DNA of 54,657 nucleotides, taken from an uncultured Verrucomicrobiota bacterium. Its GTDB lineage: Bacteria > Verrucomicrobiota > Verrucomicrobiia > Verrucomicrobiales > Verrucomicrobiaceae. Position 1 is the stretch's first letter; each line of letters starts with the position of its first letter. The position numbers and the translations under genes were made by a program. The notes beneath the pieces are model-generated. The model had not been told where the DNA came from. It did no database searches and saw only the letters and a program-made list of their open reading frames with translations. Positions 33,053 to 41,827 of the stretch are shown in pieces. The stretch spans positions 1 to 54,657 of the forward strand of contig CAILZI010000236.1 of NCBI GenBank assembly GCA_903838675.1, in the 5' to 3' direction.

Positions 33053-34180
33053 CGCTCCCACCAGCATTCTGGCCGGGTTTTCGATGCAATCTTTGATCCG
33101 AATCAGGAACGACACCGCTTCCTTGCCATCAACGACACGGTGATCGTAGCTGAGCGCGAGGTACATCATCGGGCGGATGACCACCTGTCCATCGACGGCC
33201 ACCGGACGCTGCTGAATGCTGTGCATGCCAAGAATCGCACTCTGCGGCGGGTTGATGATCGGGGTGCTGAGCAACGATCCATAAACGCCGCCGTTGGAGA
33301 TGGTGAAAACGCCGCCGGTGAGGTCGCTGACCTGAATCTTGCCTTCTTTGGACTTGGCCGCATAGCCAAGAATATCCTTCTCCAGCTCAGCAAAACTTTT
33401 CTGATCCGCATCACGCAGCACTGGCACGATCAGGCCGCGCTCGGTACCCACGGCGACGCCGATGTCGAAGAAGTGGTTCTGCACGATTTCCTCACCATCA
33501 ACTCGCACGTTGACCTGCGGCACTGCCTTCAGGGCTTCGACCACCGCCTTGATGAAGAAGCTCATGAAACCAAGCTTCACACCATTTTTCGCCACAAAGC
33601 TGTCCTGCAGCTTCGAACGCAGTGACATCACATTGCTCATGTCACATTCATTGAACGTGGTGAGAATGGCGGCGGTGCGCTGCGCCGTCACCAGCTGATC
33701 GGCGATCTTTCTGCGTAGCGGGCTCATCTTCTTGCGCGTGACACGGCCTTCAGGGGCAGCGGGTGCCGCCTTGGTCACCGGCGCAGGCGCAGGTTCAGGC
33801 TTTGGCACCACTTTGAATTCGGTCACATTCGCTGGCTTTTCCGGTTCGGCCTTGGCTGCCGGGGCAGGCGCTGCAGCAGCGGCAGGCGCTGCAGCAGCGG
33901 CAGGTGCTGGCTTCGGAGCTTCGGCCTTCGCAGCAGGAGCAGCGGCACTTTCGTCGATCTGGCCCACCACGGCTCCCACTTCGACATCTTCTCCGGCCTG
34001 TTTGCCGATGTGCAGCGCACCACTGCTCTCAGCGGTGACTTCAGCAGCGACCTTGTCGGTCTCAAGTGTGAGCAGGATGTCGCCAGTTTTGACGTGGTCA
34101 CCTTCTTTGAAGTGCCATTTGGCAATCTGACCACCGGCGACGGATTCGCCGAGTGCGGGTATTTTAATGTCTGAGGGCAT
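33050..34180 (-). CDS. sucB: Dihydrolipoyllysine succinyltransferase (E2 of 2-oxoglutarate dehydrogenase), lacking a subunit-binding domain
   Basis: The protein is 376 residues. The lipoyl domain (1-76) carries the lipoylated lysine K43 in LETDKVAAE. A long Ala/Pro/Lys linker (about 77-150) leads straight into the catalytic domain, starting at KKMSPLRRKIADQLV and containing LTTFNECDMSN, GVFTISNGGVYGS, SAILGMH and the catalytic YDHRVVDGKEA with H347 and D351. The usual peripheral subunit-binding domain of about 35 residues between linker and core is not seen, as in mitochondrial E2o. It moves the succinyl group to CoA in the TCA cycle. It follows sucA by 36 bases; the E3 gene is elsewhere. Confidence 0.93.
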   Translation of the reverse strand: MPSDIKIPALGESVAGGQIAKWHFKEGDHVKTGDILLTLETDKVAAEVTAESSGALHIGKQAGEDVEVGAVVGQIDESAAAPAAKAEAPKPAPAAAAAPAAAAAPAPAAKAEPEKPANVTEFKVVPKPEPAPAPVTKAAPAAPEGRVTRKKMSPLRRKIADQLVTAQRTAAILTTFNECDMSNVMSLRSKLQDSFVAKNGVKLGFMSFFIKAVVEALKAVPQVNVRVDGEEIVQNHFFDIGVAVGTERGLIVPVLRDADQKSFAELEKDILGYAAKSKEGKIQVSDLTGGVFTISNGGVYGSLLSTPIINPPQSAILGMHSIQQRPVAVDGQVVIRPMMYLALSYDHRVVDGKEAVSFLIRIKDCIENPARMLVGA

Positions 34181-34216
34181 GACGGGGAGTAGGGAGAAAA
34201 TCTTGGACTGGATGGA

Positions 34217-36982
34217 TCACACGCTGAACGCTGACTCGACCAGTTTTTCCTGTTCAAGAGTGTGAATGGCTTTGGAGCCGGCGGCGGGGCTGGAACTGCG
34301 TTCCCGGCCGGAATAGCGCAGCTTGTGGTTGGAAAGCTCTTCAAGGCGCGGACGGATGTAATAGAACGCGCCCATATTGCGGGGCTCTTCCTGGCACCAG
34401 ATCCACTTTTTCTGCGCACGCGGATATTTGGCCACGATCTCCTTCAACATCTCGTAGTTCAGCGGGTAAAGCTGCTCGATGCGAATGATGGCGGCGTTCT
34501 TGATTTTGTGCTCCTCACGGAATGCGAGCAGGTCATAATAGACTTTGCCGCTGCACAGAATGAGGCGCGTGATGCGCTCAGGCGCGGCCTGCAGCTGGTC
34601 GTCGTCCAGCACCTCCCTGAAAGTGGTTCCTTCTGCCATTTCACTGAGCTTCGACACGCACTTCGGATGCCGCAGCAGGCTCTTCGGCGTCATCACGATG
34701 AGCGGCTTGCGCGTGCTGCGTTTGATCTGCCGGCGCAGTGCGTGGAAATACTGTGCGGTGGTGGTGAAGTTGCACACCTGCATGTTGCCACCGGCACAAA
34801 GCTGCAGGAAGCGCTCAAGCCTTGCGCTCGAGTGCTCCGGTCCCTGGCCTTCATAGCCGTGCGGCAGCAGCAGAGTGATGTGGCTGGGGCGCTGCCATTT
34901 GCTTTCCGCACTGGCGATGAACTGGTCGATGATGACCTGCGCACCGTTCACGAAGTCGCCAAACTGCGCCTCCCAGCAGACCAGCAGATTGCTGGTGAGG
35001 AGCGAGTAGCCGTAGTCAAAACCAAGCACGGCGGCTTCCGACAGCAGGCTGTTGTAAACACAGTAACGGCCTTGCTCAGCAGCCAGATTGTTCAGCGGAA
35101 TGTGACGCTCCCGGGTTTGGGAATCATAAAACACACTGTGGCGCTGGCTGAAGGTGCCGCGCCGCACGTCCTGCCCGCTCAAGCGCACACCATGCCCTTC
35201 AGTAAGCAGCGTGCCAAAGGCGAGAGACTCCGCGTAGGCCCAGTCAATGCCTTCACCAGCCTCAATGGCTTTCTTGCGCGCCGCCAGGAAGCGTTTCGCA
35301 ATCGTCGGGTGCAGGTTGAATTCTTCCGGCACTTCCAGCAGACGCTGGCCGATCTTTTGCAGAGTCGCCAGCTGCACACCCGTCTTCACCGGGGCATAGT
35401 CATAGGCAGGCTGTGGCATCGCCATGCTGCCTTCGAAGGGGTTTCCGCCCTCGGCATTCTTGTCGCGGTCTGCCAAAGTTGTGATGCCCTGCTCAAGGTC
35501 ATCATCCAGTTCGCGTTGCAGAGCCGCAGAGCCGGCTTCATCCAGCACCCCGGCAGCTGCCAGATCAAGACGGAACAGCGTCGCCGTTGAAGGATGCTCG
35601 GCGATGGCACGCGCCATGTTCGGCTGCGTAAAGCCGGGTTCATCAGTTTCGTTGTGGCCGTGACGGCGGTAGCACACAATGTCAATGATCACATCACGGC
35701 TGAAGGTCTGGCGGAATTCGAACGCGAGACGCGTCGCATTCATCACTTCCAGCGGGCAGTCTCCATTCACATGGAAGACAGGCGCCTCGATCATCTTTGC
35801 CACGTCCGTGCAGTAGTCAGAACTGCGGGCGTCTTCCGGCATCGTCGTGAAACCAATCTGGTTGTTGACGATGATGTGGATCGTACCGCCGGTGCGGTAG
35901 CCGGGCAGCTGGGAAAGATTCAGCACTTCGGCCACGAGACCCTGTCCGGCAAAGGCGGCATCACCATGGATGAGCACCGGAATGACTTTTTTGCGGTCCT
36001 TCGTGTCATTCAGCGCACGCTGACGCGCACGCGCCATGCCTTCGACGACGGGATCGACGGCTTCAAGATGGCTCGGATTCGGCGCGAGCATCACCCCGAT
36101 CGAATCACCGCTGGCCGTCTGGCGAACGGTTTCAAAGCCAAGGTGGTACTTCACATCGCCATCACCGGAAACCATGTTTGGCACATAGTTCTCGCTGAAC
36201 TCATAGAAGAGGTACTCCAGAGGCTTCCGCAGGAAATTGGCCAGTACGCTGAGACGTCCGCGGTGCGCCATCCCAAGAATGATTTCCTTGCCGCCTGCTG
36301 CAGGCATGGCTTCAAGAATGGTTTCCAGCGCCACCAGCATCGACTCACCGCCTTCGACGGAGAAGCGCTTCTGCCCCACGAAACGACGATGGAGGAAGCG
36401 CTCGAACGATTCAGCTTCCAGCAGCCAGCGCAGGGCGCTGAGCTGATCTTTGGCCAGCGGTTTGGCATCCAGATCACGACCTTCAATGCGGTCCAGCAGC
36501 CAGGCACGCACCTCAGGATGGTGAATGTGCATGAATTCAAAGCCGGTCTTGCCGCAGTAATTGCGCTGCAGTTCCGCCAGCATCGTTTTCAGCTTCATCG
36601 GCTTCCCGCCGCGGAACAGATGCGTCTGCACATCCTCTTCCAGTTCGTCAGCGGTAAAGCCAAGACCTGCCAGCGAAAGCGATGGCACATCCGGTGCTTC
36701 CTTGTCGAGAGGATCGAGGTGGGCGGCGGTGTGGCCAAGAGCGCGAAAACTTTGTAGCGCGTTCGACACACGCATGCGGAAGTTCAGCGTCTTCTCGGAA
36801 AGCGGGGCTCCGTCACCTTTCGCGGCTTCATCACCTTTCGTCACGAGTCGGGCCATGCCCAGTTCGAAACCTTCAAAAAACGATGACCAAAGCGGTTCGA
36901 CGGAACCGGCATCTTTTTTCCAGTCCGCATATTTGGACTCGAGGAAATCCGCGTTTGCGCGGTACGGCAATGTAGCACTCAT
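34217..36982 (-). CDS. sucA: 2-oxoglutarate dehydrogenase E1 component
   Basis: The protein is 921 residues from the start at 36982 (MSATLPYRANADFLESKY); the frame opens nine codons earlier. SucA decarboxylates 2-oxoglutarate using thiamine diphosphate and succinylates the lipoyl group of SucB. Typical segments are EILGMAHRGRLSVL written here as ILGMAHRGRLSVLANFL, GDGDVKYHLG, HGDAAFAGQG, VNNQIGFTT, CYRRHGHNETDEP and the C-terminal VCWEAQFGDFVNGAQVIIDQ, HGYEGQGPEHSSAR. The length is normal for bacterial E1o. It starts the sucAB operon and is divergent from the MocR-type regulator. Confidence 0.97.
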   Translation of the reverse strand: MSATLPYRANADFLESKYADWKKDAGSVEPLWSSFFEGFELGMARLVTKGDEAAKGDGAPLSEKTLNFRMRVSNALQSFRALGHTAAHLDPLDKEAPDVPSLSLAGLGFTADELEEDVQTHLFRGGKPMKLKTMLAELQRNYCGKTGFEFMHIHHPEVRAWLLDRIEGRDLDAKPLAKDQLSALRWLLEAESFERFLHRRFVGQKRFSVEGGESMLVALETILEAMPAAGGKEIILGMAHRGRLSVLANFLRKPLEYLFYEFSENYVPNMVSGDGDVKYHLGFETVRQTASGDSIGVMLAPNPSHLEAVDPVVEGMARARQRALNDTKDRKKVIPVLIHGDAAFAGQGLVAEVLNLSQLPGYRTGGTIHIIVNNQIGFTTMPEDARSSDYCTDVAKMIEAPVFHVNGDCPLEVMNATRLAFEFRQTFSRDVIIDIVCYRRHGHNETDEPGFTQPNMARAIAEHPSTATLFRLDLAAAGVLDEAGSAALQRELDDDLEQGITTLADRDKNAEGGNPFEGSMAMPQPAYDYAPVKTGVQLATLQKIGQRLLEVPEEFNLHPTIAKRFLAARKKAIEAGEGIDWAYAESLAFGTLLTEGHGVRLSGQDVRRGTFSQRHSVFYDSQTRERHIPLNNLAAEQGRYCVYNSLLSEAAVLGFDYGYSLLTSNLLVCWEAQFGDFVNGAQVIIDQFIASAESKWQRPSHITLLLPHGYEGQGPEHSSARLERFLQLCAGGNMQVCNFTTTAQYFHALRRQIKRSTRKPLIVMTPKSLLRHPKCVSKLSEMAEGTTFREVLDDDQLQAAPERITRLILCSGKVYYDLLAFREEHKIKNAAIIRIEQLYPLNYEMLKEIVAKYPRAQKKWIWCQEEPRNMGAFYYIRPRLEELSNHKLRYSGRERSSSPAAGSKAIHTLEQEKLVESAFSV

Positions 36983-37175
36983 GTGGGGGGATGAGCAGAA
37001 TGCTCCCATTCGTTACGAGTGCAAATGCGGAAAGGAACATTTCCAGCCATTTTTGCGGGTGGTCCCCCATCCCCTGTTCAGGCTAGCCAATATTTTTGGG
37101 CCGCCTAAACGAGGTACCCCCGGCACCTACAGCCCTCCCAGCCCCCTTCCCAAAAAACAATCGCATTCCACCGCC

Positions 37176-37205
37176 AACCACTGCAAACAATCGCAAACCT
37201 CCCCC
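37176..37205. repeat. Leader repeat copy A before the MocR gene
   Basis: The 24-base element at 37176-37199 has two GCAAAC units 10 bases apart and is followed by CTCCCCC (37199-37205) and directly by the ATG. The second copy, before purT at 41737-41760, matches it at 22 of 24 positions. The sequence ACAATCGCA also occurs twice here (37157-37165 and 37187-37195). Its role is unknown. Confidence 0.6.
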
Positions 37206-38621
37206 ATGCCCCCGCAGCCGCTCTACAAACACATCGCCGACACCGTGGCCAAGATGATCCACGACGGTGTCCTGCGGCCCGGCGAACGCACCCCCTCCCT
37301 CCGCGCCATCTGCGATCAGCACGGCGTGAGCATGAGTACCGCCGTCCAGGCCTTTGTGGAACTCGAATCCTCCGGCCTAGTCGAGCCCCGCCACAAGTCC
37401 GGCTTTTTCGTCAAAGCCCCGCCCCAGGCCCTCTTCGATCTCCCGGGTCCACCCCGCGTCCCCATGTCCGGCAGCCTTGGCAACCGCCACGCCAGCCTTT
37501 TTGACGCCGTGGTTTCATCCAGCTTGATCTCCCTTGGCGGTGCCGTGCCCAGCCCCGACATCCTTCCCACCGTGAAACTCAACCGCATGCTCGCCGAAAA
37601 GGCCCGCCATGCCGGTGCTCGTGGCGTCATGTACGATCTCCCCCCGGGCTCCGAACTCCTGCGCCGCCAGATTAGCAAACGCATGCTCAAAGGCGGTGCC
37701 GTCGTCGCCCCCGCAGACATCATCACCACCTGCGGCGCCACCGAGGCCCTCATGCTCTGCCTCCGCGCCGTCACCAAACCGGGAGACGTCGTCGCCGTCG
37801 AATCCCCCACCTACTTCGGCATCCTCCACGTCCTTGAGGCCCTCTCCCTCCGCGCCCTCGAGATCCCCACCGATCCCCAGCACGGCATCCGGCTCGATGT
37901 CTTGGAGCATGTTCTAAAAACTCAGCGCGTGGACACCTGCATCTTCCTCCCAGCCTTCAGCAACCCCCTCGGCGCCGCTATGCCCGATGCCGCCAAACAG
38001 CGCCTCGTCGCCCTCCTCAAACAGCGCGAAATCCCCCTCATCGAAGACGACGTCTTCGGCGAGCTCCCCTTCGGCCCCAAACGCGCCCGCACCTGCAAGT
38101 CCTACGATGACTCCGGCCTCGTCCTCTTCTGCAGCTCCTTCTCCAAGACCCTCGCACCCGGCTATCGCGTCGGCTGGGTCGTCCCCGGCCGCTACTACCA
38201 TGCCGTTCGCATGGCCAAGCTCACTCACACCCTCGCCACCGCCACCCTCCCCGAACTCGCCATCGCCGGCTTTCTCGCAGAAGGAGGCTACGATCACTGG
38301 CTGCGCAGCGTCCGCACCATCTATAAAGAGAACGTCGCCCGCATGCGGCGCGCCATCTTGGAAGAATTCCCCGCCGGCACCACCGTCACCGCTCCCCAGG
38401 GCGGCTTTCTCCTCTGGGTCACCATGCCACCCACGGTCGATGCCATCGCCCTCTACGATCGCGCCCTCGCCAAAGGCATCAGCATCGCCCCCGGCCACCT
38501 CTTTTCCCTCGAGCCCCGCTACACCCACTGCATCCGCATCTCCTGTGGCGAGCCCTGGTCCCCCCGCCTCGCCACTGCCATCCACACCCTCGGCACGTTA
38601 GCAAAACGCCAAGCCCAATGA
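37206..38621 (+). CDS. MocR-type regulator (GntR winged helix fused to class-I aminotransferase)
   Basis: The protein is 471 residues from ATG 37206; the frame is open far upstream but only antisense to sucA. Residues 1-70 are a GntR-type winged helix (LYKHIADTVAKMIHDG, PSLRAICDQHGVSMSTAVQAFVELESSGLVE). The rest is an aminotransferase fold with TCGATEALMLCLRAV, PAFSNPLGA, IEDDVFGELPFG and the Schiff-base Lys314 in SSFSKTLAPGYRVGW. The usual Tyr of the DD-Y motif is Phe284. MocR proteins sense pyridoxal phosphate or amino acids. The target is not evident; sucAB is divergent and no paired aminotransferase gene lies next to it. Confidence 0.9.
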   Translation: MPPQPLYKHIADTVAKMIHDGVLRPGERTPSLRAICDQHGVSMSTAVQAFVELESSGLVEPRHKSGFFVKAPPQALFDLPGPPRVPMSGSLGNRHASLFDAVVSSSLISLGGAVPSPDILPTVKLNRMLAEKARHAGARGVMYDLPPGSELLRRQISKRMLKGGAVVAPADIITTCGATEALMLCLRAVTKPGDVVAVESPTYFGILHVLEALSLRALEIPTDPQHGIRLDVLEHVLKTQRVDTCIFLPAFSNPLGAAMPDAAKQRLVALLKQREIPLIEDDVFGELPFGPKRARTCKSYDDSGLVLFCSSFSKTLAPGYRVGWVVPGRYYHAVRMAKLTHTLATATLPELAIAGFLAEGGYDHWLRSVRTIYKENVARMRRAILEEFPAGTTVTAPQGGFLLWVTMPPTVDAIALYDRALAKGISIAPGHLFSLEPRYTHCIRISCGEPWSPRLATAIHTLGTLAKRQAQ

Positions 38622-38654
38622 GGGCCCCATCTCTCCGGCCTCCGGCTCTTCCCC

Positions 38655-38704
38655 AACAACCGTTCAGCTACCGTCAACAACGGTAAACAACCGTCAACTC
38701 CCCC
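38655..38704. repeat. ACCGT-rich short repeats (copy C of the leader-repeat type)
   Basis: The stretch contains AACAACCGT twice, ACCGTCAAC twice and a small inverted repeat ACCGT-CAACA-ACGGT, then CTCCCC. It resembles the right part of copy B (AACAACCGCAAACCTCCCC) before purT. It lies in the 151-base gap between the MocR gene and the small membrane protein gene. Confidence 0.45.
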
Positions 38705-38772
38705 TCTGTACCGCTCCCCTTTTCCCCCATCTGTATCTACCCACCTTGCCAGCACGTGAGATGGTTCCCCCC

Positions 38773-39030
38773 ATGAACCTCCACCTCACTCCCCTGTTCG
38801 CAGTCATGAGTCCCGAAGGACTGTTCGGCCTCAAAATCATCGGCATCCTTGGCCTGATCGTTATCATCCCCCTCGGCGTGATCCTCTACCGCAATCAAGA
38901 CCGCTGGTTTGGCCGCTCCAGTGACACCCCCAGTGAAACCAGCGGCAGCCTCGTCTATGGCCTCGCCCAAACCTGGCTCGTCTACGTCGGCCTCCTCCAC
39001 CTCGTCCTCTGGCTGACCTTTGGCCTGTAA
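38773..39030 (+). CDS. Small membrane protein of unknown function
   Basis: The protein is 85 residues from ATG 38773 (38761 is another possible start). Two hydrophobic segments, at about residues 18-39 (FGLKIIGILGLIVIIPLGVILY) and 64-84 (GLAQTWLVYVGLLHLVLWLTFGL), flank a short polar loop (RNQDRWFGRSSDTPSETSG). I do not recognise a family. It is preceded by the ACCGT repeats and followed by the convergent toxin-antitoxin pair. Confidence 0.6.
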   Translation: MNLHLTPLFAVMSPEGLFGLKIIGILGLIVIIPLGVILYRNQDRWFGRSSDTPSETSGSLVYGLAQTWLVYVGLLHLVLWLTFGL

Positions 39031-39096
39031 AAGTTGTCCAGTTGCGCCGCACCAGTCCTCCCCTCTTCCTTTTGCTGCCTTAAGGACAAAAGCAGG

Positions 39097-39588
39097 TCAG
39101 GATATTTCACCGGCAGCACGCAGCACCGCCTCGCGCAGCGATGGGGAAACCCAGAAGCGGGCTTCATGATTCAGACGGTCAAGCAACGGAGCGACGGCGG
39201 TTATCAAGGAGCGCTGGCGGGCCTCGATCAGGATGCCCAGCAGGCCCATCGTTTTCAAACCCAGCGCAGAGGCAGCCGCACGGCCCGCACGTTCATCCAT
39301 TAGCACCACATCCGCCTGATGCTCCACTGCCAGCGACAACGCGGCGATCTCGCCACCATGCAGCCGCGCGGGATTCAGCAGACCAGTCAATGACCCTGCT
39401 GGAACCGCTTTTTGGATGAAGGCAGGAAATACCAACTTCTGAAACCGCGGGTCAGCAGCGGCCAGTCGCTGAAACTCAGCCACCACCTGCGTAGGGGCAA
39501 TAATCGTTCCGAACAACGGGGCAAGCAGCCCCTCCTGCCCCAGCAGGCAGAGATTGAGGATCACGGAAGTGTCCGTGATGACTGTCAC
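39097..39588 (-). CDS. DUF3368 PIN-like toxin of a type II toxin-antitoxin pair
   Basis: The protein is 163 residues. It starts with GTG at 39588, overlapping the TGA of the antitoxin (GTGA). PIN-like acidic residues are in place: D6 (ITDTSVIL), E38 (QVVAEFQ), E80 (LHGGEIAALSLA) and D98 (VVLMDERAGR). DUF3368 proteins are PIN-fold ribonuclease-like partners of UPF0175 antitoxins. The full set of acidic residues suggests it is intact. RNA cleavage is inferred from family membership. Confidence 0.85.
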   Translation of the reverse strand: MTVITDTSVILNLCLLGQEGLLAPLFGTIIAPTQVVAEFQRLAAADPRFQKLVFPAFIQKAVPAGSLTGLLNPARLHGGEIAALSLAVEHQADVVLMDERAGRAAASALGLKTMGLLGILIEARQRSLITAVAPLLDRLNHEARFWVSPSLREAVLRAAGEIS

Positions 39589-39824
39589 CGCGAGCCCAGC
39601 TCACGAAGGGTTTCCAAATCCTGCGCCAGCGTCTCCTCGGTGTAAGAGGGGATGCGCCGCGCAAAGAGAATCTCATCAAACGCCTGCCGTTCCAGCCCCG
39701 CCATACGGGCGGCGACTCCACGCGATACATGCCCGGCGGCAAAGGCACCACACGCCAAGTCAATGCGGATTTCCTCCTCGCCCATGGAGGCAAGTGCCGG
39801 GTCATCGGGAAGTGTAATCGTCAT
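39585..39824 (-). CDS. UPF0175 family antitoxin
   Basis: The protein is 79 residues from ATG 39824; the frame is open upstream but without coding character. The body IRIDLACGAFAAGHVSRGVAARMAGLERQAFDEILFARRIP is the UPF0175 ribbon/helix DNA-binding-like fold, with the usual C-terminal acidic stretch (YTEETLAQDLETL) that would cover the toxin. It is translated first and coupled to the toxin. Two palindromes 40-75 bases upstream may be the site of autoregulation. Confidence 0.85.
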   Translation of the reverse strand: MTITLPDDPALASMGEEEIRIDLACGAFAAGHVSRGVAARMAGLERQAFDEILFARRIPSYTEETLAQDLETLRELGSR

Positions 39825-39862
39825 AATCGAAGATAAAGGAAAAGCACGCCGAGGCAACTGTT

Positions 39863-39898
39863 CGGAAATTCCGCACAATATCAGCGGATAAAATCCGC
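39863..39898. promoter_or_regulatory. Two palindromes upstream of the toxin-antitoxin pair
   Basis: CGGAA-A-TTCCG lies at 39863-39873 and GCGGAT-AAA-ATCCGC at 39884-39898. Their centres are 23 bases apart, in the 110 bases between accD and the antitoxin start. They may be operators for the antitoxin. Alternatively the second could be the end-hairpin of accD, though no T run follows. Confidence 0.4.
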
Positions 39899-39933
39899 CA
39901 CTTCGACTGCACCTTGCAAGGCCTGTCAGTAGG

Positions 39934-40770
39934 TTATTTCGACCCAATCATATACCGCAGCACCTTCGCCAGCGTCGAACGCATCTCCTTGCGGTCCACG
40001 ATCATGTCCACCAGCCCGTGCTGCATCATGAACTCCGCTGTCTGGAACCCAGGTGGAAGATCCGCATGCGTCGTCTCCTTCACCACACGGGGACCGGCAA
40101 AGCCGATCATGCACTTCGGTTCGGCAATGATGAGATCTCCCAGCGTCGCGAAACTGGCGGTGACGCCACCCGTCGTCGGGTGAGTGAGCACAGAAATGTA
40201 AGGCAGGCGCGCCTCGGCATGCCGGGCCAGCGCTCCACTCGTCTTAGCCATCTGCATCAGGCTCAAAATGCCCTCATGCATACGGGCGCCACCTGAGGCG
40301 GAAAACACGATGACCGGCTTGCGCTCAGCCGTGGCAGCTTCAATGGCGCGGGTGATCTTTTCCCCCACCACGCTGCCCATGCTGGCACCGAGGAAACGGA
40401 AATCCATGATGGCCAAAAGTACCGGCTGGCCCTCAATATTGGCACGCCCAGTGACCACAGCCTCGGTCAGTCCGGTCTTGGCCTGGTAGGCCTTCACCTT
40501 GTCCAGATAACCTTTGAAGCCGAGGGCATTCACGGAATCCAAGTTCTTGTCCATCTCCACAAAGCTGCCTTCATCCACCAGGCTGGCGATGCGCTCGTCC
40601 GAAGCGATGGTGAAGTGGTAGCCGCAGCTCGTGCAGACTCGGAGGTTTTTGGCGAGCGCCTGTTCAAACAGGCTTTCATTGCACGAAGGGCACTTCGTCC
40701 AAAGGCCTTCCGGCATGTCGCGCTTCTTTTCGCCTAAATCGTCAATGTTGCGTTTTTTGAAAAATCCCAT
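39934..40770 (-). CDS. accD: Acetyl-CoA carboxylase carboxyltransferase subunit beta
   Basis: The protein is 278 residues. AccD with AccA moves the carboxyl group from biotin to acetyl-CoA, making malonyl-CoA for fatty acid synthesis. The zinc ribbon uses C27, C30, C46 and C49 (CPSC, CTSC). The crotonase-fold core contains AIMDFRFLGASMGSVVGEKI, FSASGGARMHEG and HPTTGGVTASFA. It is the common size for the family. comF lies 144 bases upstream on the same strand; accA is not in the window. Confidence 0.97.
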   Translation of the reverse strand: MGFFKKRNIDDLGEKKRDMPEGLWTKCPSCNESLFEQALAKNLRVCTSCGYHFTIASDERIASLVDEGSFVEMDKNLDSVNALGFKGYLDKVKAYQAKTGLTEAVVTGRANIEGQPVLLAIMDFRFLGASMGSVVGEKITRAIEAATAERKPVIVFSASGGARMHEGILSLMQMAKTSGALARHAEARLPYISVLTHPTTGGVTASFATLGDLIIAEPKCMIGFAGPRVVKETTHADLPPGFQTAEFMMQHGLVDMIVDRKEMRSTLAKVLRYMIGSK

Positions 40771-40914
40771 GGTAGGTCAGTCGGTAGGGGCATCCGGCAT
40801 CGTCAGACCCGATGGTACGCCTCCTCGAATGGCATGTCGCAGGAGTTGCAGGGTGGGAATACCACCCGGCGTTCGCATTCTCAGGTCCGGCCAAAGTCGG
40901 ACGCGAGAGCGATC

Positions 40915-41697
40915 CTAGCCGCGTGTTGTCGTGATGACCACCACTTTTTCTGCCCCCCCCTCCCGCCGCAAAACCCGGGCGCACTCACTCGTCGTCGCCC
41001 CCGTGGTAAAAACATCGTCCACCAGCAGGATGCGCCGCCCCTGCAGCTCGATGGGCCGCTGCCAGCGCCGCGCCGGCTGCACCGCAAACGCCCCACGCAG
41101 ATTTTTCAGCCGTTCCTCCCGGCTCAAGCCCGCCTGCTGCTCCGTCTCCCGCGTGCGCACCAGCACTTTCGCGGCAGGAATCCCCGTCAGACGCGACAGC
41201 CGCTGGCACAGTTCCCAGCTTTGATTGAACTCCCGCTCCACCTCCCGGCTCCGGTGCAGCGGTACCGGCACCAGCAGCCACTCCGCCAGATTCTCCCCCG
41301 CCAGCCGAGGCTCTTCCAAGGTCCTCAGCATCAAAGACGCCAGCGCCCCGCGCAGTTGCAGACGGCGCTCATACTTGAACTGATGAATCAGTTCCCGCAT
41401 CACCCCCTCCGCATGGCAGGCCGCCACGGCAAACTCAAACTCCAGCCGCCGCCCGCTGCAGTTCCCACAACGGAACTCACGCGTCAGCGCACCCTCATAA
41501 ACCTCCCCGCACACACTGCAGTAAGGCGCTTCCACCAGCGGCAGCGCATCAGCACACCCCCCGCAGAACCACCCCTCTTCCACCGGCACTTTGCACACAC
41601 TGCACAGCCGCGGATACAAAAGATCCACCCACGCCCGCCACACCGGCTGCAACAACCGCTGCACACGCGATAGATCTGGAGGACCGGGAAAGGACAT
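40915..41697 (-). CDS. ComF family phosphoribosyltransferase-like protein
   Basis: The protein is 260 residues from the start at 41697. The N-terminal double zinc-finger has cysteine pairs C32/C35, C45/C48, C60/C63 and C77/C80 (LCSVC, FCGGC, YCSVC, RCGNC). The phosphoribosyltransferase half has LLVPVPLHRSREVEREFNQS and the PRPP motif ILLVDDVFTTGATTSE. ComF proteins take part in DNA uptake in competent bacteria and in related functions elsewhere (GntX). No other competence gene is close. It is divergent from purT, with the leader repeats between. Confidence 0.9.
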   Translation of the reverse strand: MSFPGPPDLSRVQRLLQPVWRAWVDLLYPRLCSVCKVPVEEGWFCGGCADALPLVEAPYCSVCGEVYEGALTREFRCGNCSGRRLEFEFAVAACHAEGVMRELIHQFKYERRLQLRGALASLMLRTLEEPRLAGENLAEWLLVPVPLHRSREVEREFNQSWELCQRLSRLTGIPAAKVLVRTRETEQQAGLSREERLKNLRGAFAVQPARRWQRPIELQGRRILLVDDVFTTGATTSECARVLRREGGAEKVVVITTTRG

Positions 41698-41736
41698 GAG
41701 GCCGCACAAATGGAGTGGATCACACGAATGCAAAGA

Positions 41737-41785
41737 AACCACTGCAAACTATTGCAAACCACTGCCAACAACCGCAAACCTCCCC
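41737..41785. repeat. Leader repeat copy B before purT
   Basis: The 24-base element at 41737-41760 matches copy A at 37176-37199 with two differences. It is followed by a further unit, ACTGCCAACAACCGCAAACC, and CTCCCC. GCAAAC-type units recur about every 10-11 bases, so they face the same side of the helix. It lies between divergent comF and purT. Confidence 0.6.
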
Positions 41786-41827
41786 TTCCCCTCTTGAAGC
41801 CCGCCAACTGCAAGCCTAAATGCACCA

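Noticed and set aside
35594..36757. Open frame of 387 codons on the + strand
   Set aside because: It is antisense to sucA, which has all expected 2-oxoglutarate dehydrogenase motifs.
36561..37205. N-terminal extension of the MocR-type regulator by 215 codons
   Set aside because: It is antisense to sucA and contains no domain; the winged helix starts at 37206.
37141..41800. CRISPR-like array from repeated short units
   Set aside because: Repeat units are about 10 bases, are not separated by unique spacers of equal length, and no cas gene is present.
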